This document shows, in pieces, positions 1-7,611 of a stretch of DNA of 64,000 nucleotides. Source of the DNA: Leadbetterella byssophila_A. Lineage in GTDB: Bacteria; Bacteroidota; Bacteroidia; Cytophagales; Spirosomataceae. The position numbers and the translations under genes are program-made. The stretch covers positions 8,989 through 72,988 of the forward strand of contig JBEBRR010000010.1 of assembly GCA_040394735.1 (NCBI GenBank), in the 5' to 3' direction. Each line of letters begins with the position of its first letter. Within the stretch, counting starts at the first letter, position 1. The notes below the pieces were generated by a model. That model made no database searches and was not told where the DNA came from. It saw only the letters and a list, made by a program, of their open reading frames with translations.

Positions 1-1
1 C

Positions 2-1351
2 GGTCCGGTAAAGGATACCACTTTTGTAGATGTGACCGGAGGCTGGCATGATGCAGGAGACCAGCTGAAATACCTGATTACCTCCAGCTATGCTACGGCG
101 CATATGTTAAAAACCTGGGAGTTATACCCCCATAAATTCAGAGATAATGTGGATGCCCTTGGTCACCCCGGGCCTAACGGTATTCCGGATATCCTTGATG
201 AAGCCAAATGGGGGCTGGACTGGCTCCTGAAGATGCACCCCACCCCCACTTCGCTGATTCACCAGGTAGCCGATGACCGGGATCATAAAGGGTATAAGAT
301 GCCGGACAATGATAATTCGGATTACGGGTGGGGCGCCAACAGCTTCCGGCCGGCCTACTTTGCCAACGGAAAGCCGCAGGGCCTCAGTAAGTATAAGTCG
401 TCGGCTACCGGGCTGGCTAACCTGGCCGGCCGATGTGCCGCGGCTTTTGCTATTGCAGCCCGCGTATGGAAATATGACGAAGCCTTTGCGCAAAGGTGCA
501 AAGAAGCCGCACGAAGTGTTTACGCCCTGGGAAGGACCATGGAAGGCTACCAGCAGGGGAATTCCTACAGTGCGCCTTACCGCTACAACGAAGACACCTG
601 GAACGATGATATGGAATGGGGAGCTGCAGAAATGTACCTGCTTTCCCGTGAGCCGGAATACCTCGACCAGGCCAAGCAATACGCCTTGAAAAGTAATACG
701 GTCGACTCCTGGACCGTGAAAGATACCGCTGATCATTACCGTCTTTATCCTTTCCTGAATTTCGGACATTATGTACTTCATGGCCTGGTAGATGAAGATT
801 TTCAGAAAACCCTTGAATCCTATTATGAAGAAGGGATCGAATATACCCTGGCGCGCGCCCGTAAAAACCCGTACAAGATAGGTGTGCCTTTCATCTGGTG
901 CTCCAATAACCTGGCCACCAGCCTGGCGGGACAGATCATTTTGTATCGCAGCATGGTAGGATCACGAAAGACAGGAGCACGCCGAAACGGACCGGGAAAG
1001 TACGACAGCTACCTGGCGCTTCAGCGCGACTGGCTGTTCGGACGTAATCCGTGGGGAACATCCATGTTTACCGGTATGCCGGTAAACGGCGAACACCCGC
1101 GGGAGGTGCATACCAGCCTGTACGCCCTCAGGAAAATGGAAATTCCCGGCGGACTGGTGGATGGCCCCGTATACGCCTCGATCTATAATAACCTGATCGG
1201 GATTCACCTGGTGTACCCGGATGAGTTTGCGGAAGTGCAGAACCATTTTGTGACGTATCACGATGACCTGGGCGATTACAGCACCAACGAACCTACCATG
1301 GATGGTACCGCAGGATCCTTACTGATGATGGCTTATTTCAGCGATAATTGA
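2..1351 (+). CDS. Glycoside hydrolase family 9 (endoglucanase-like), 5' partial
   Basis: GH9 enzymes are inverting glycosidases acting on beta-1,4-glucans and related polymers, usually secreted. The frame is open from base 2, so the N terminus (normally a signal peptide and often an Ig-like domain) lies outside the window and no start codon here should be trusted. Family hallmarks visible: GGWHDAGD (bases 41-61) with the two Asp that activate water; the GRNPWGTS to HPREVHTS stretch (about 1038-1116) that holds the conserved substrate-binding His; and a late NEP motif whose Glu (1289-1291) is the expected general acid. About 450 residues are visible, essentially a whole catalytic domain. Substrate is inferred from family only; licheninase, cellulase or exo-acting relatives are possible. 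Confidence 0.9.
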   Translation, partial: GPVKDTTFVDVTGGWHDAGDQLKYLITSSYATAHMLKTWELYPHKFRDNVDALGHPGPNGIPDILDEAKWGLDWLLKMHPTPTSLIHQVADDRDHKGYKMPDNDNSDYGWGANSFRPAYFANGKPQGLSKYKSSATGLANLAGRCAAAFAIAARVWKYDEAFAQRCKEAARSVYALGRTMEGYQQGNSYSAPYRYNEDTWNDDMEWGAAEMYLLSREPEYLDQAKQYALKSNTVDSWTVKDTADHYRLYPFLNFGHYVLHGLVDEDFQKTLESYYEEGIEYTLARARKNPYKIGVPFIWCSNNLATSLAGQIILYRSMVGSRKTGARRNGPGKYDSYLALQRDWLFGRNPWGTSMFTGMPVNGEHPREVHTSLYALRKMEIPGGLVDGPVYASIYNNLIGIHLVYPDEFAEVQNHFVTYHDDLGDYSTNEPTMDGTAGSLLMMAYFSDN

Positions 1352-1404
1352 GTTTACGGTAGTTTTTGTGAAGAGCACCCATGTTCTGTGGTGCATTCCC
1401 TATG

Positions 1405-1412
1405 TATATTTG
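1405..1412 (+). promoter_or_regulatory. TAnnTTTG -7 element before nrnA-like gene
   Basis: TATATTTG is a full match to the Bacteroidota housekeeping -7 element. It ends four bases before the ATG at 1417, which would place transcription start at or next to the start codon. No good -33 TTG at the usual spacing was seen. Confidence 0.5.
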
Positions 1413-1416
1413 CGCA

Positions 1417-2460
1417 ATGGTAGAACATTCATTCTTTACGGGGAACCCGACCGAGCTGGCCCGCTTCCTGGACCGGCTGGACAATGACCCGGCGATTGTT
1501 ATCACTTTCCATCAGAATCCAGACGGGGATGCTTATGGTTCCTCTCTGGGACTGAAGTTCTTCCTGGAAAGCAGGGGGCTTAAGCGGATTACACTTATTA
1601 GTCCCACAGAACCGGCAGAATACCTGAAATGGATGCCCGGTGCGCAGGAAGTAAAGGTGTGGCAGGAAGGGGCAACGGAAGCACTGATTTCCGCTGCAGA
1701 CCTCATTTTTTGCCTTGATTTTTCGTCTGTCTCCCGCCTGAAAGATATGAAAGGTGCCGTGCTGGGGGCTTCCGCCCTGAAAGTGGTGATCGACCATCAT
1801 GAGCAGCCTGAAGCTTTCGGTGATCTGTACTACTGGAATGTAAAAGCTTCTTCCACGTGTGAGCTGGTTTTTAACCTGGTCACCGACCTGGGAGAAACGC
1901 AGCACATCCGCCAGGAAGGAGCGGTTTGCCTTTACACCGGGCTGCTGACCGATACGGGCTCCTTCCGTTTCGACTGTACGACGCCGGCGGTGCACCGTAT
2001 GGCTGCGGTGTTGCTGGAAAAAGGCGTGGATCCTTCTGCGGTACACCGGAGCCTTTTTGATAACAACCCGTATGAGAAATTACAGTTTCTGGGTTACGTA
2101 CTGAGTAATAAGCTTGTTTATCTCCCGGAATATCGGGTAGCATATATGGCGGTTTCAGCGGAAGAATTAAAACGGTTCAACTCGAGAAACGGCGACACGG
2201 AAGGTTTGGTGAACCAGGGCCTCACCATTCAGAACGCAGTGATGTCGGTTCTTTTTACTGAAAAGGAAGAGCAGATCCGTATATCTTTCCGGTCAGTTCA
2301 CGACCTGTCTGTGGCTGATTTTGCGAGAGAGTATTTTGAAGGGGGCGGGCATAAAAATGCTGCCGGGGGGAGAAGTCAATTATCTTTGAATGAAACTGTT
2401 GAAAAATTCCTAACTTTGCTCCCCAAAATAAAAACCGAGTTGCTGAGGCAGCCCGCGTGA
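1417..2460 (+). CDS. nrnA: DHH/DHHA1 phosphoesterase, NrnA-like oligoribonuclease/pAp phosphatase
   Basis: Members of this family degrade short oligoribonucleotides and in some species dephosphorylate pAp, in the cytoplasm with Mn2+. For a 347-residue protein: HQNPDGD (32-38, the first metal-binding Asp pair), VVIDHH with the name-giving DHH at 126-128, and C-terminal DHHA1 GGGHKNAAGG at 309-318. Length is normal for NrnA (about 310-350). An in-frame ATG at 1381 exists, but the ATG at 1417 directly follows a TATATTTG promoter box and gives the usual short N terminus. Two FKBP lipoprotein genes follow on the same strand; a DHH phosphoesterase next to gldI-type genes is, to my knowledge, a common Bacteroidota arrangement. 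RNA versus pAp preference cannot be read from sequence. Confidence 0.88.
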   Translation: MVEHSFFTGNPTELARFLDRLDNDPAIVITFHQNPDGDAYGSSLGLKFFLESRGLKRITLISPTEPAEYLKWMPGAQEVKVWQEGATEALISAADLIFCLDFSSVSRLKDMKGAVLGASALKVVIDHHEQPEAFGDLYYWNVKASSTCELVFNLVTDLGETQHIRQEGAVCLYTGLLTDTGSFRFDCTTPAVHRMAAVLLEKGVDPSAVHRSLFDNNPYEKLQFLGYVLSNKLVYLPEYRVAYMAVSAEELKRFNSRNGDTEGLVNQGLTIQNAVMSVLFTEKEEQIRISFRSVHDLSVADFAREYFEGGGHKNAAGGRSQLSLNETVEKFLTLLPKIKTELLRQPA

Positions 2461-2491
2461 AACCAATTACGTAATTATAATTAAGAAAAGA

Positions 2492-3334
2492 ATGAAATTA
2501 AAACTATCGGCCCTGGTACTTCTTACTGTAGGAATCATCTCGTGTAATAAATATAAGGTAGTCACTACGGAAGACGGTGACCGGCTGCAGGTTCATGAGA
2601 AGGGGAAATCCGGGAAACTGGCAAAAGACGGAGACATCATTAAGTTTGATCTCGTCATCAAAACCGCTGCTGACTCGGTGATCAAGAGTTCGTATGAAGA
2701 AGGAACTCCCTTTACCGTTCCTATTCAGAAGGGATATTTTAAAGGGTCTTTTGAAAATGCCCTTTACCATATCGGAGAAGGAGACAGCACTACCGTACTG
2801 GTAAGCGCAGATACCCTTTTCAAAATGATGGGTCAGCCGGTTCCGCCGGAGGTGGGGCCGGGAACAGACATCCGGTTTATAGTAAAAATGCACCAGATCC
2901 GAAGTATGGAAGATTATAAAAAGGAGGCAGAAGAAAGAAAAGCCAATGAGCCTAAGATCATCCAGGATTATGTGGCGAAAAACATGAAAGGTGCCCAAAA
3001 GACCGCTGAAGGAGATATTTATCACGTTCAGACGGCTCCCGGCTCAGGAGATCTGATCAAAGACGGAGACGAGGTTAAAGTGAAATATGTAGGGAAGTTC
3101 ATTGACGGCGAGAAATTTGATTTTTCAAAAGGAGATGAGACCATAGGTGTAAAAGTTGGAGCCCACGGTGTAATACCCGGATGGGAAATAGCGTTAAAAA
3201 CGATGAAGAAAGGCGGCAAGAGCACCGTGATTATTCCTTCGGCTATGGCTTACGGAGAGCAGGGAGGAGGTCCGATTCCGCCAAATTCACCACTGGTCTT
3301 TGATATAGAGGTGGTTGATGTGGTAAAAAATTAA
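2492..3334 (+). CDS. FKBP-type peptidyl-prolyl isomerase lipoprotein with two FKBP-like units
   Basis: Peptidyl-prolyl cis-trans isomerase/chaperone expected in the periplasm or on a membrane surface. A lipoprotein signal ends GIISC with lipidated Cys at residue 18. Residues about 40-135 look like a diverged FKBP fold (GDIIKFDL ... GPGTDIRFIVKM). Residues about 180-280 are a typical FKBP domain (DGDEVKVKYVGK, GVIPGWEIALKTMKKGG, AYGEQGGGPIPPNSPLVF), so the second unit is probably the active one. The gene lies 31 bases after the DHH gene and 8 bases before a second FKBP gene, an apparent operon. GldI-type FKBP lipoproteins are required for gliding in Flavobacterium; whether this organism glides cannot be told from this window. 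Confidence 0.88.
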   Translation: MKLKLSALVLLTVGIISCNKYKVVTTEDGDRLQVHEKGKSGKLAKDGDIIKFDLVIKTAADSVIKSSYEEGTPFTVPIQKGYFKGSFENALYHIGEGDSTTVLVSADTLFKMMGQPVPPEVGPGTDIRFIVKMHQIRSMEDYKKEAEERKANEPKIIQDYVAKNMKGAQKTAEGDIYHVQTAPGSGDLIKDGDEVKVKYVGKFIDGEKFDFSKGDETIGVKVGAHGVIPGWEIALKTMKKGGKSTVIIPSAMAYGEQGGGPIPPNSPLVFDIEVVDVVKN

Positions 3335-3342
3335 GTTTAAAT

Positions 3343-4218
3343 ATGTTACGAAAAAGTTTATTAGCGGTTGTTGCGGCAGTAGGATTGACATCCTGTTTAA
3401 AGGATCCTGTAGACTCTGAAACCACGATGTTGGGGAAAGAGCAGGAAAAGATCATGGAGGAGTATGTGACCGCCAATGGTCTGACGGCGAAAAAAGAGGC
3501 TTTGTATGATTACGCAGGAAATTATTTTCCGGTTTACACCATCGTGGAAAATAAAGGAGACACCATTACAAAGTATGAGAAAAATGAGGCGATATGGGTA
3601 GCTTACACCATCAGAACGCTGGATAACAAGGTAGTAGAGACTAAAGCTGCAGCCGACTCCATCCTGATCTATGAAGGAGGATATTCGGGCAAAGTCCTCG
3701 GACTGTCTGTAAGTGCTGGGTCTTTCCTGGGGAAAGGAGGTAAAGGCAGGTTCCTGGTGCCTTCTACTTTAGGCTACGGTAAGAATCCCCCGGGAGGAGT
3801 GGAGTACAATGCGATCCTGATCCTGGATGTGGAAGTGCTGGGCCGGTTGAGCGAAGATGCGCAAATGCAATGGTACATCAAAAGAAATAATCTTAAGGAT
3901 GTTCAGACCACCAGCAGCGGGCTGATGATCAGCAAGACAAAGGTTACAACAGACAGCCTGATCACCGGCACCACAGCCAGTGTCAAGTTTTCAGGAAATT
4001 TCGTGAATGGATTTGAGTTTCAGAAAGAAGCCAGCGGTACGAACATGGTGCTGGCAGAATACATCCCCGGATTTTCTGAAGCGGTTAAACTCATGAGAAA
4101 AGGGGAGAAAGCGGTTGCTCTTATGCCTTCGAGAATAGGTTATGGCGAGAATGGCGGCGGAAAGATGCCGGTGTATATGCCTTTGATTTTTAACCTCGAG
4201 CTTTTAGACAATAAGTAA
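3343..4218 (+). CDS. FKBP-type peptidyl-prolyl isomerase lipoprotein, GldI-like
   Basis: Second tandem FKBP lipoprotein, 291 residues. The lipobox is GLTSC with Cys at 18. Two FKBP-like halves are visible: residues about 75-170 (IWVAYTIRTLDNKVVET, LGKGGKGRFLVPSTLGYGKNPPGG) and 195-291 (ASVKFSGNFVNGFEFQ, IPGFSEAVKLMRKGEKAVALMPSRIGYGENGGGKMPVYMPLIFNL in part). Both contain the Y-G-x-N/GGG edge loop of FKBPs, but several aromatic pocket residues differ from the canonical set, so catalytic activity is uncertain and a chaperone role is possible. It is the last gene of the plus-strand operon and ends just before a perfect bidirectional terminator. The GldI assignment rests on context and lipoprotein plus FKBP architecture. 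Confidence 0.82.
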   Translation: MLRKSLLAVVAAVGLTSCLKDPVDSETTMLGKEQEKIMEEYVTANGLTAKKEALYDYAGNYFPVYTIVENKGDTITKYEKNEAIWVAYTIRTLDNKVVETKAAADSILIYEGGYSGKVLGLSVSAGSFLGKGGKGRFLVPSTLGYGKNPPGGVEYNAILILDVEVLGRLSEDAQMQWYIKRNNLKDVQTTSSGLMISKTKVTTDSLITGTTASVKFSGNFVNGFEFQKEASGTNMVLAEYIPGFSEAVKLMRKGEKAVALMPSRIGYGENGGGKMPVYMPLIFNLELLDNK

Positions 4219-4225
4219 AAGTATT

Positions 4226-4271
4226 TAAAATAAAAAAGCCGGCCTGATATCAGGCCGGCTTTTTTATTTTA
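4226..4271. terminator. 46-base perfect palindrome, bidirectional intrinsic terminator
   Basis: Arms 4226-4248 and 4249-4271 are exact reverse complements: a GC-rich core (GCCGGCCTGAT/ATCAGGCCGGC) flanked by A6 on the left and T6 on the right, so a U-tract follows the hairpin on both strands. It separates the FKBP operon (plus) from leuB (minus), and the leuB stop codon (4269-4271) is part of the palindrome. Confidence 0.9.
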
Positions 4272-5336
4272 TCCTATTCTTTTCAGGATCTCTTCCCCGA
4301 TTTCCACCGTTCCGAGAATCTTGTCTCCGGGCGTATTTTCATCGGCAATGTCACCTGTCCGGAAACCGGCTTTTAATACCTGGTCTACCGCGTTGATGAC
4401 GGCTTGTGACTCTTCTTTCAGCCCGAAGGAAATATCCAGCAGCAGGGCCGCCGAAAGTACGGAGGCCATAGGATTAGCCAGGTTTTTTCCGGTTATGTCG
4501 TGCGCTGAGCCGTGAATAGGTTCGTAAACACCTGTGCTCTCCCCTACACTGGCCGAAGCCAGCATTCCCATCGAACCGGCAATCTGCGAGGCTTCATCGG
4601 TCAGGATATCCCCGAAAAGGTTGCCCAGAACCACCACATCAAAGCGTTTAGGGTCTTTGATCAGCAGCATGGCCGCGGCATCAATGAACTGGTGCTCAAC
4701 GGTTACCTCCGGGTAGTCTTTGGAAACTTCCTGGATCACTTCCCGCCATAGCCGGCTGGACTCCAGAACGTTGGCTTTATCTACAGACATAAGCTTCTTT
4801 CCCCGGGTCATCGCCGCTTCAAAGGCTTTACGTGCTATTCTTTCCACCTCATATTTATGATAGATCATCAGGTCAGAGGCGGAATCTTCCGTGCGTTTTT
4901 TCTCTCCGAAGTATACGTCGCCGGTTAACTCTCTGAAAAAGAGAATGTCAGAACCTTTCAGGATTTCCGGCTTAATGCTGGAAGAGCTCAAAAGTTCGTC
5001 AAATAACTTTATCGGACGTAGATTTGCGAAGAGACCAAGTTCTTTCCGCATCTTTAAAAGACCTTGTTCCGGCCGCACTTTGGCGTTCGGGTCATTGTCG
5101 TATTTGGCGTGTCCTACCGCACCAAAAAGAATGGCATCCGAAGCCCGCATTTTGGTAAGGGTTTCTTCCGGCAGCGGGTCACCCGTAGCCTCGATGGCCA
5201 CGTGGCCGATCAGGGCTTCGTCGTAGGTGAATTCATGGCCGTATTTTTCAGCAATACGCTCCAGCACCTTTTTTCCCACCCGGGTCACTTCCTGGCCGAT
5301 CCCGTCACCGGGTACTACTAATATATGTTTTTTCAT
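4269..5336 (-). CDS. leuB: 3-isopropylmalate dehydrogenase
   Basis: Oxidises and decarboxylates 3-isopropylmalate to 2-oxoisocaproate with NAD+ in leucine synthesis; enzymes of this family can also act on methylmalate in the citramalate route to isoleucine. 355 residues, normal length. Motifs: GDGIGQEVT (10-18), the substrate loop ELTGDVYFGE (136-145), catalytic Lys in DKANV (186-190), GNLFGDILTDE (238-248, metal-binding Asp), and the NAD loop EPIHGSAHDI (272-281). It is the last gene of a four-gene minus-strand operon, 108 bases after the condensing enzyme, and closes at a bidirectional terminator. Confidence 0.96.
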   Translation of the reverse strand: MKKHILVVPGDGIGQEVTRVGKKVLERIAEKYGHEFTYDEALIGHVAIEATGDPLPEETLTKMRASDAILFGAVGHAKYDNDPNAKVRPEQGLLKMRKELGLFANLRPIKLFDELLSSSSIKPEILKGSDILFFRELTGDVYFGEKKRTEDSASDLMIYHKYEVERIARKAFEAAMTRGKKLMSVDKANVLESSRLWREVIQEVSKDYPEVTVEHQFIDAAAMLLIKDPKRFDVVVLGNLFGDILTDEASQIAGSMGMLASASVGESTGVYEPIHGSAHDITGKNLANPMASVLSAALLLDISFGLKEESQAVINAVDQVLKAGFRTGDIADENTPGDKILGTVEIGEEILKRIG

Positions 5337-5344
5337 TGGGTTAT

Positions 5345-5440
5345 ATTTATCGTTTTTGTTATTTACCTGGTTGCTCCCGGACTGAAGCCCGGGGTGATAT
5401 GATCTCCTTACGGGCTCTCACCCTCCGCTACTCGCTACCC
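5345..5440 (-). other. 108-base leuA/cimA-leuB spacer with small hairpin
   Basis: The only sizeable gap inside the leu operon. It contains a small inverted repeat, CCCGG (5376-5380) and CCGGG (5389-5393) with an 8-base loop, and a purine-rich stretch read on the minus strand. It could be a processing or REP-like element that sets leuB expression apart from the genes upstream. No open frame or TAnnTTTG box was seen. Confidence 0.3.
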
Positions 5441-5444
5441 GGCA

Positions 5445-6962
5445 CTATATATGGATCAGGTTGAGCATCTTCTGCGTGGCTTCTATGGCTGAAACCGTCT
5501 GGTCAGAGTCCAGACCGCGTGTTTTGGTGCTCTTGCCCTGGATGTTCCACGTAATAATGGTCTCACAAAGGGCATCGGTTTTTCCTCCCGGCGGTATGCG
5601 CACCGAATAGTCCAGCAGGACAGGCACTTCAATACCTTTTTTGCCCAGTGCTTTTTTGAGGGCATTCATAAAGGCATCATACTGTCCGTCACCCTGGGCA
5701 TTTTGCTCAAAAACCTCCCCGGCAATCTGGATCTGAAGGGTAGCGCTGGGCTGAAGCCCGCGGGAATGTGTCAGTACATAATTCAGTATCTTCACATTTT
5801 CCGCTACGGCATTGCGGTCCAGTACGTCTGATATGATATAGGGCAGGTCTTCTTTGGTAACGGTTTCCTTGCGGTCTCCGAGGGCAATGATCTTTGCTGT
5901 CACTTTTTTCAGATCCTCTTCGTTCAGCCGGATTCCGAGTTCCTGGAGGTTCTTTTCAATATTCGCTTTCCCGGATGTTTTTCCTAAGGCATACGAAGTT
6001 TTTCGCCCGAAACGCTCCGGGTTGAGCTCGCTGACATACAGGTTTTTCTTTTTGTCGCCATCTGCATGCACACCGGCCGTCTGGGTAAATACATTCTCCC
6101 CTACAATGGGCCGGTTTTCCGCGATCCGGATCCCTGAAAAGCTTTCCACGATCCTGGAGATGGAGTACAGGGATTCTTCCACTACGGAAGTGGTGACCTC
6201 CGGCAGGAAGTCGTTGATAACAGCTACTACGCTGGCCAGCGGAGCATTTCCGGTACGTTCACCTAACCCGTTAACGGTCAGGTGGATGCCGTGGGCTCCG
6301 GCTTTGAGAGCGTTCAGCACATTGGCGGTGGCCAGGTCGTAATCGTTATGCCCGTGAAAATCAAAGTGAGTTCCGGGATAACGGCTTACCACCTCATGAA
6401 CGTAAGTGTACGTCTCATCAGGCGTAAGTATCCCGAGGGTATCAGGGAGCAGGACCCGTCTGACCGGCTGCTGTGTCAGGAAATCAAGGAAATCAAAGAC
6501 ATACTCCCTCGAGCTCCGCATTCCGTTACTCCAGTCTTCCAGGTAAACATTTACGCTAATACCTCTCTTCTGCGCTTCGGAAATCACAAAAGCAATATCT
6601 TCAAAATGCTGTACAGGCGTTTTTCCAAGCTGATGGATCAGGTGATTCAGCGAGCCTTTGGTCAGAAGGTTCATCACTTTGGCGCCGGCTTCTTCCATCC
6701 ATCGGATAGACGCCAGGCCGTCTACAAAGGTCAGTACCTCTATCTTGTCCAGAAAGCCGTTCTCCTCTGCCCAGCCGGTAATGGCTTTTACAGCATGGAG
6801 TTCTCCTTCGGAGACCCGTGCAGAAGCTACTTCCAGGCGATCAGCCTTCACTTCCTGGAGAAGAAGCTTTGCGATGGTTAATTTTTCGGAAGCGGAGAAA
6901 GACACACCGCTGGTTTGCTCACCATCACGGAGCGTCGTGTCCATTACTTCTATTCTTCTCAC
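5445..6962 (-). CDS. cimA: LeuA/CimA-family condensing enzyme, probably (R)-citramalate synthase
   Basis: Condenses acetyl-CoA with a 2-oxo acid. 505 residues: HMGL-like TIM barrel (about 1-280) with TLRDGEQT (10-17; Arg12 and Asp13) and metal motif HGHND (His203, His205), a linker with GERTGN, and a C-terminal LeuA-type allosteric domain (about 385-505, with IPPGGKTDA). The commonly found name would be 2-isopropylmalate synthase. However, the three hydrophobic residues that select pyruvate in the Leptospira citramalate synthase (Leu81, Leu104, Tyr144, plus Glu146; from memory of published work) correspond to Leu77, Leu100, Tyr140 and Glu142 here, within strongly similar local sequence (LLTKGSL, VYLEDWSNG). 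With LeuCD and LeuB this would make 2-oxobutyrate for isoleucine. Isopropylmalate synthase remains the alternative. Start ATG 6962 sits 2 bases after the leuD stop. Confidence 0.85.
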   Translation of the reverse strand: MRRIEVMDTTLRDGEQTSGVSFSASEKLTIAKLLLQEVKADRLEVASARVSEGELHAVKAITGWAEENGFLDKIEVLTFVDGLASIRWMEEAGAKVMNLLTKGSLNHLIHQLGKTPVQHFEDIAFVISEAQKRGISVNVYLEDWSNGMRSSREYVFDFLDFLTQQPVRRVLLPDTLGILTPDETYTYVHEVVSRYPGTHFDFHGHNDYDLATANVLNALKAGAHGIHLTVNGLGERTGNAPLASVVAVINDFLPEVTTSVVEESLYSISRIVESFSGIRIAENRPIVGENVFTQTAGVHADGDKKKNLYVSELNPERFGRKTSYALGKTSGKANIEKNLQELGIRLNEEDLKKVTAKIIALGDRKETVTKEDLPYIISDVLDRNAVAENVKILNYVLTHSRGLQPSATLQIQIAGEVFEQNAQGDGQYDAFMNALKKALGKKGIEVPVLLDYSVRIPPGGKTDALCETIITWNIQGKSTKTRGLDSDQTVSAIEATQKMLNLIHI

Positions 6963-6964
6963 CG

Positions 6965-7558
6965 TTAAATGCGTGTTTTTTCAAAAGTTCCGATCTCTTC
7001 CCTGAGCGATAACAGGTAATCGATATCATCGTAGCCGTGCAGAAGGTTATTTTTCTTATAACCGTTGATCTGGAAACTCTCGCTTTCTCCTGTTAACACC
7101 AGGGTTACTTTCTGCTCGGGAAGGTTGACTTCCACTTCTGTTTTCGGGTCTGTCTCAATGGCTTTGAAGATCTTGTCCAGGAATTCAGGACTTACCGTCA
7201 CGGGCAGAATACCGATATTCAGGGAGTTTCCTTTAAAAATATCTGCAAAAAAGCTGGAGATCACGCAGCGGAAGCCATAGTCGTAGATGGCCCAGGCCGC
7301 ATGTTCACGGCTCGATCCGGAGCCGAAGTTTCTTCCCGCCACGAGGATTTTGCCGGAGTAGGTAGGGTTATTCAGAACGAAATCCTCTTTCGGGGTATCA
7401 TCACTGTTGTATCTCCAGTCGCGGAAAAGGTTATCGCCGAACCCTTCCCGTTTGGTTGCCTTCAGGAAACGGGCCGGTATGATCTGGTCGGTGTCCACGT
7501 TTTCGAGAGGAAGCGGAACGCACGTGGAAGTTAATATATTAAAGCTATCGTAGGCCAT
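6965..7558 (-). CDS. leuD: 3-isopropylmalate dehydratase small subunit
   Basis: Small subunit of isopropylmalate isomerase, which with LeuC interconverts 2- and 3-isopropylmalate (and citramalate/methylmalate in the pyruvate pathway). 197 residues, normal length. Visible: TDQIIPARFL (23-32), and the substrate loop with GSGSSREHAAWA (79-90), the swivelling-domain signature shared with aconitase. It lies 53 bases downstream of leuC and 2 bases upstream of the condensing enzyme gene, so the three are surely cotranscribed. Confidence 0.96.
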   Translation of the reverse strand: MAYDSFNILTSTCVPLPLENVDTDQIIPARFLKATKREGFGDNLFRDWRYNSDDTPKEDFVLNNPTYSGKILVAGRNFGSGSSREHAAWAIYDYGFRCVISSFFADIFKGNSLNIGILPVTVSPEFLDKIFKAIETDPKTEVEVNLPEQKVTLVLTGESESFQINGYKKNNLLHGYDDIDYLLSLREEIGTFEKTRI

Positions 7559-7611
7559 TTTAAGTGAAAAGATAAGAGTGAAAAACTAAAATTAAAGGAA
7601 CAGCCGAGGGC

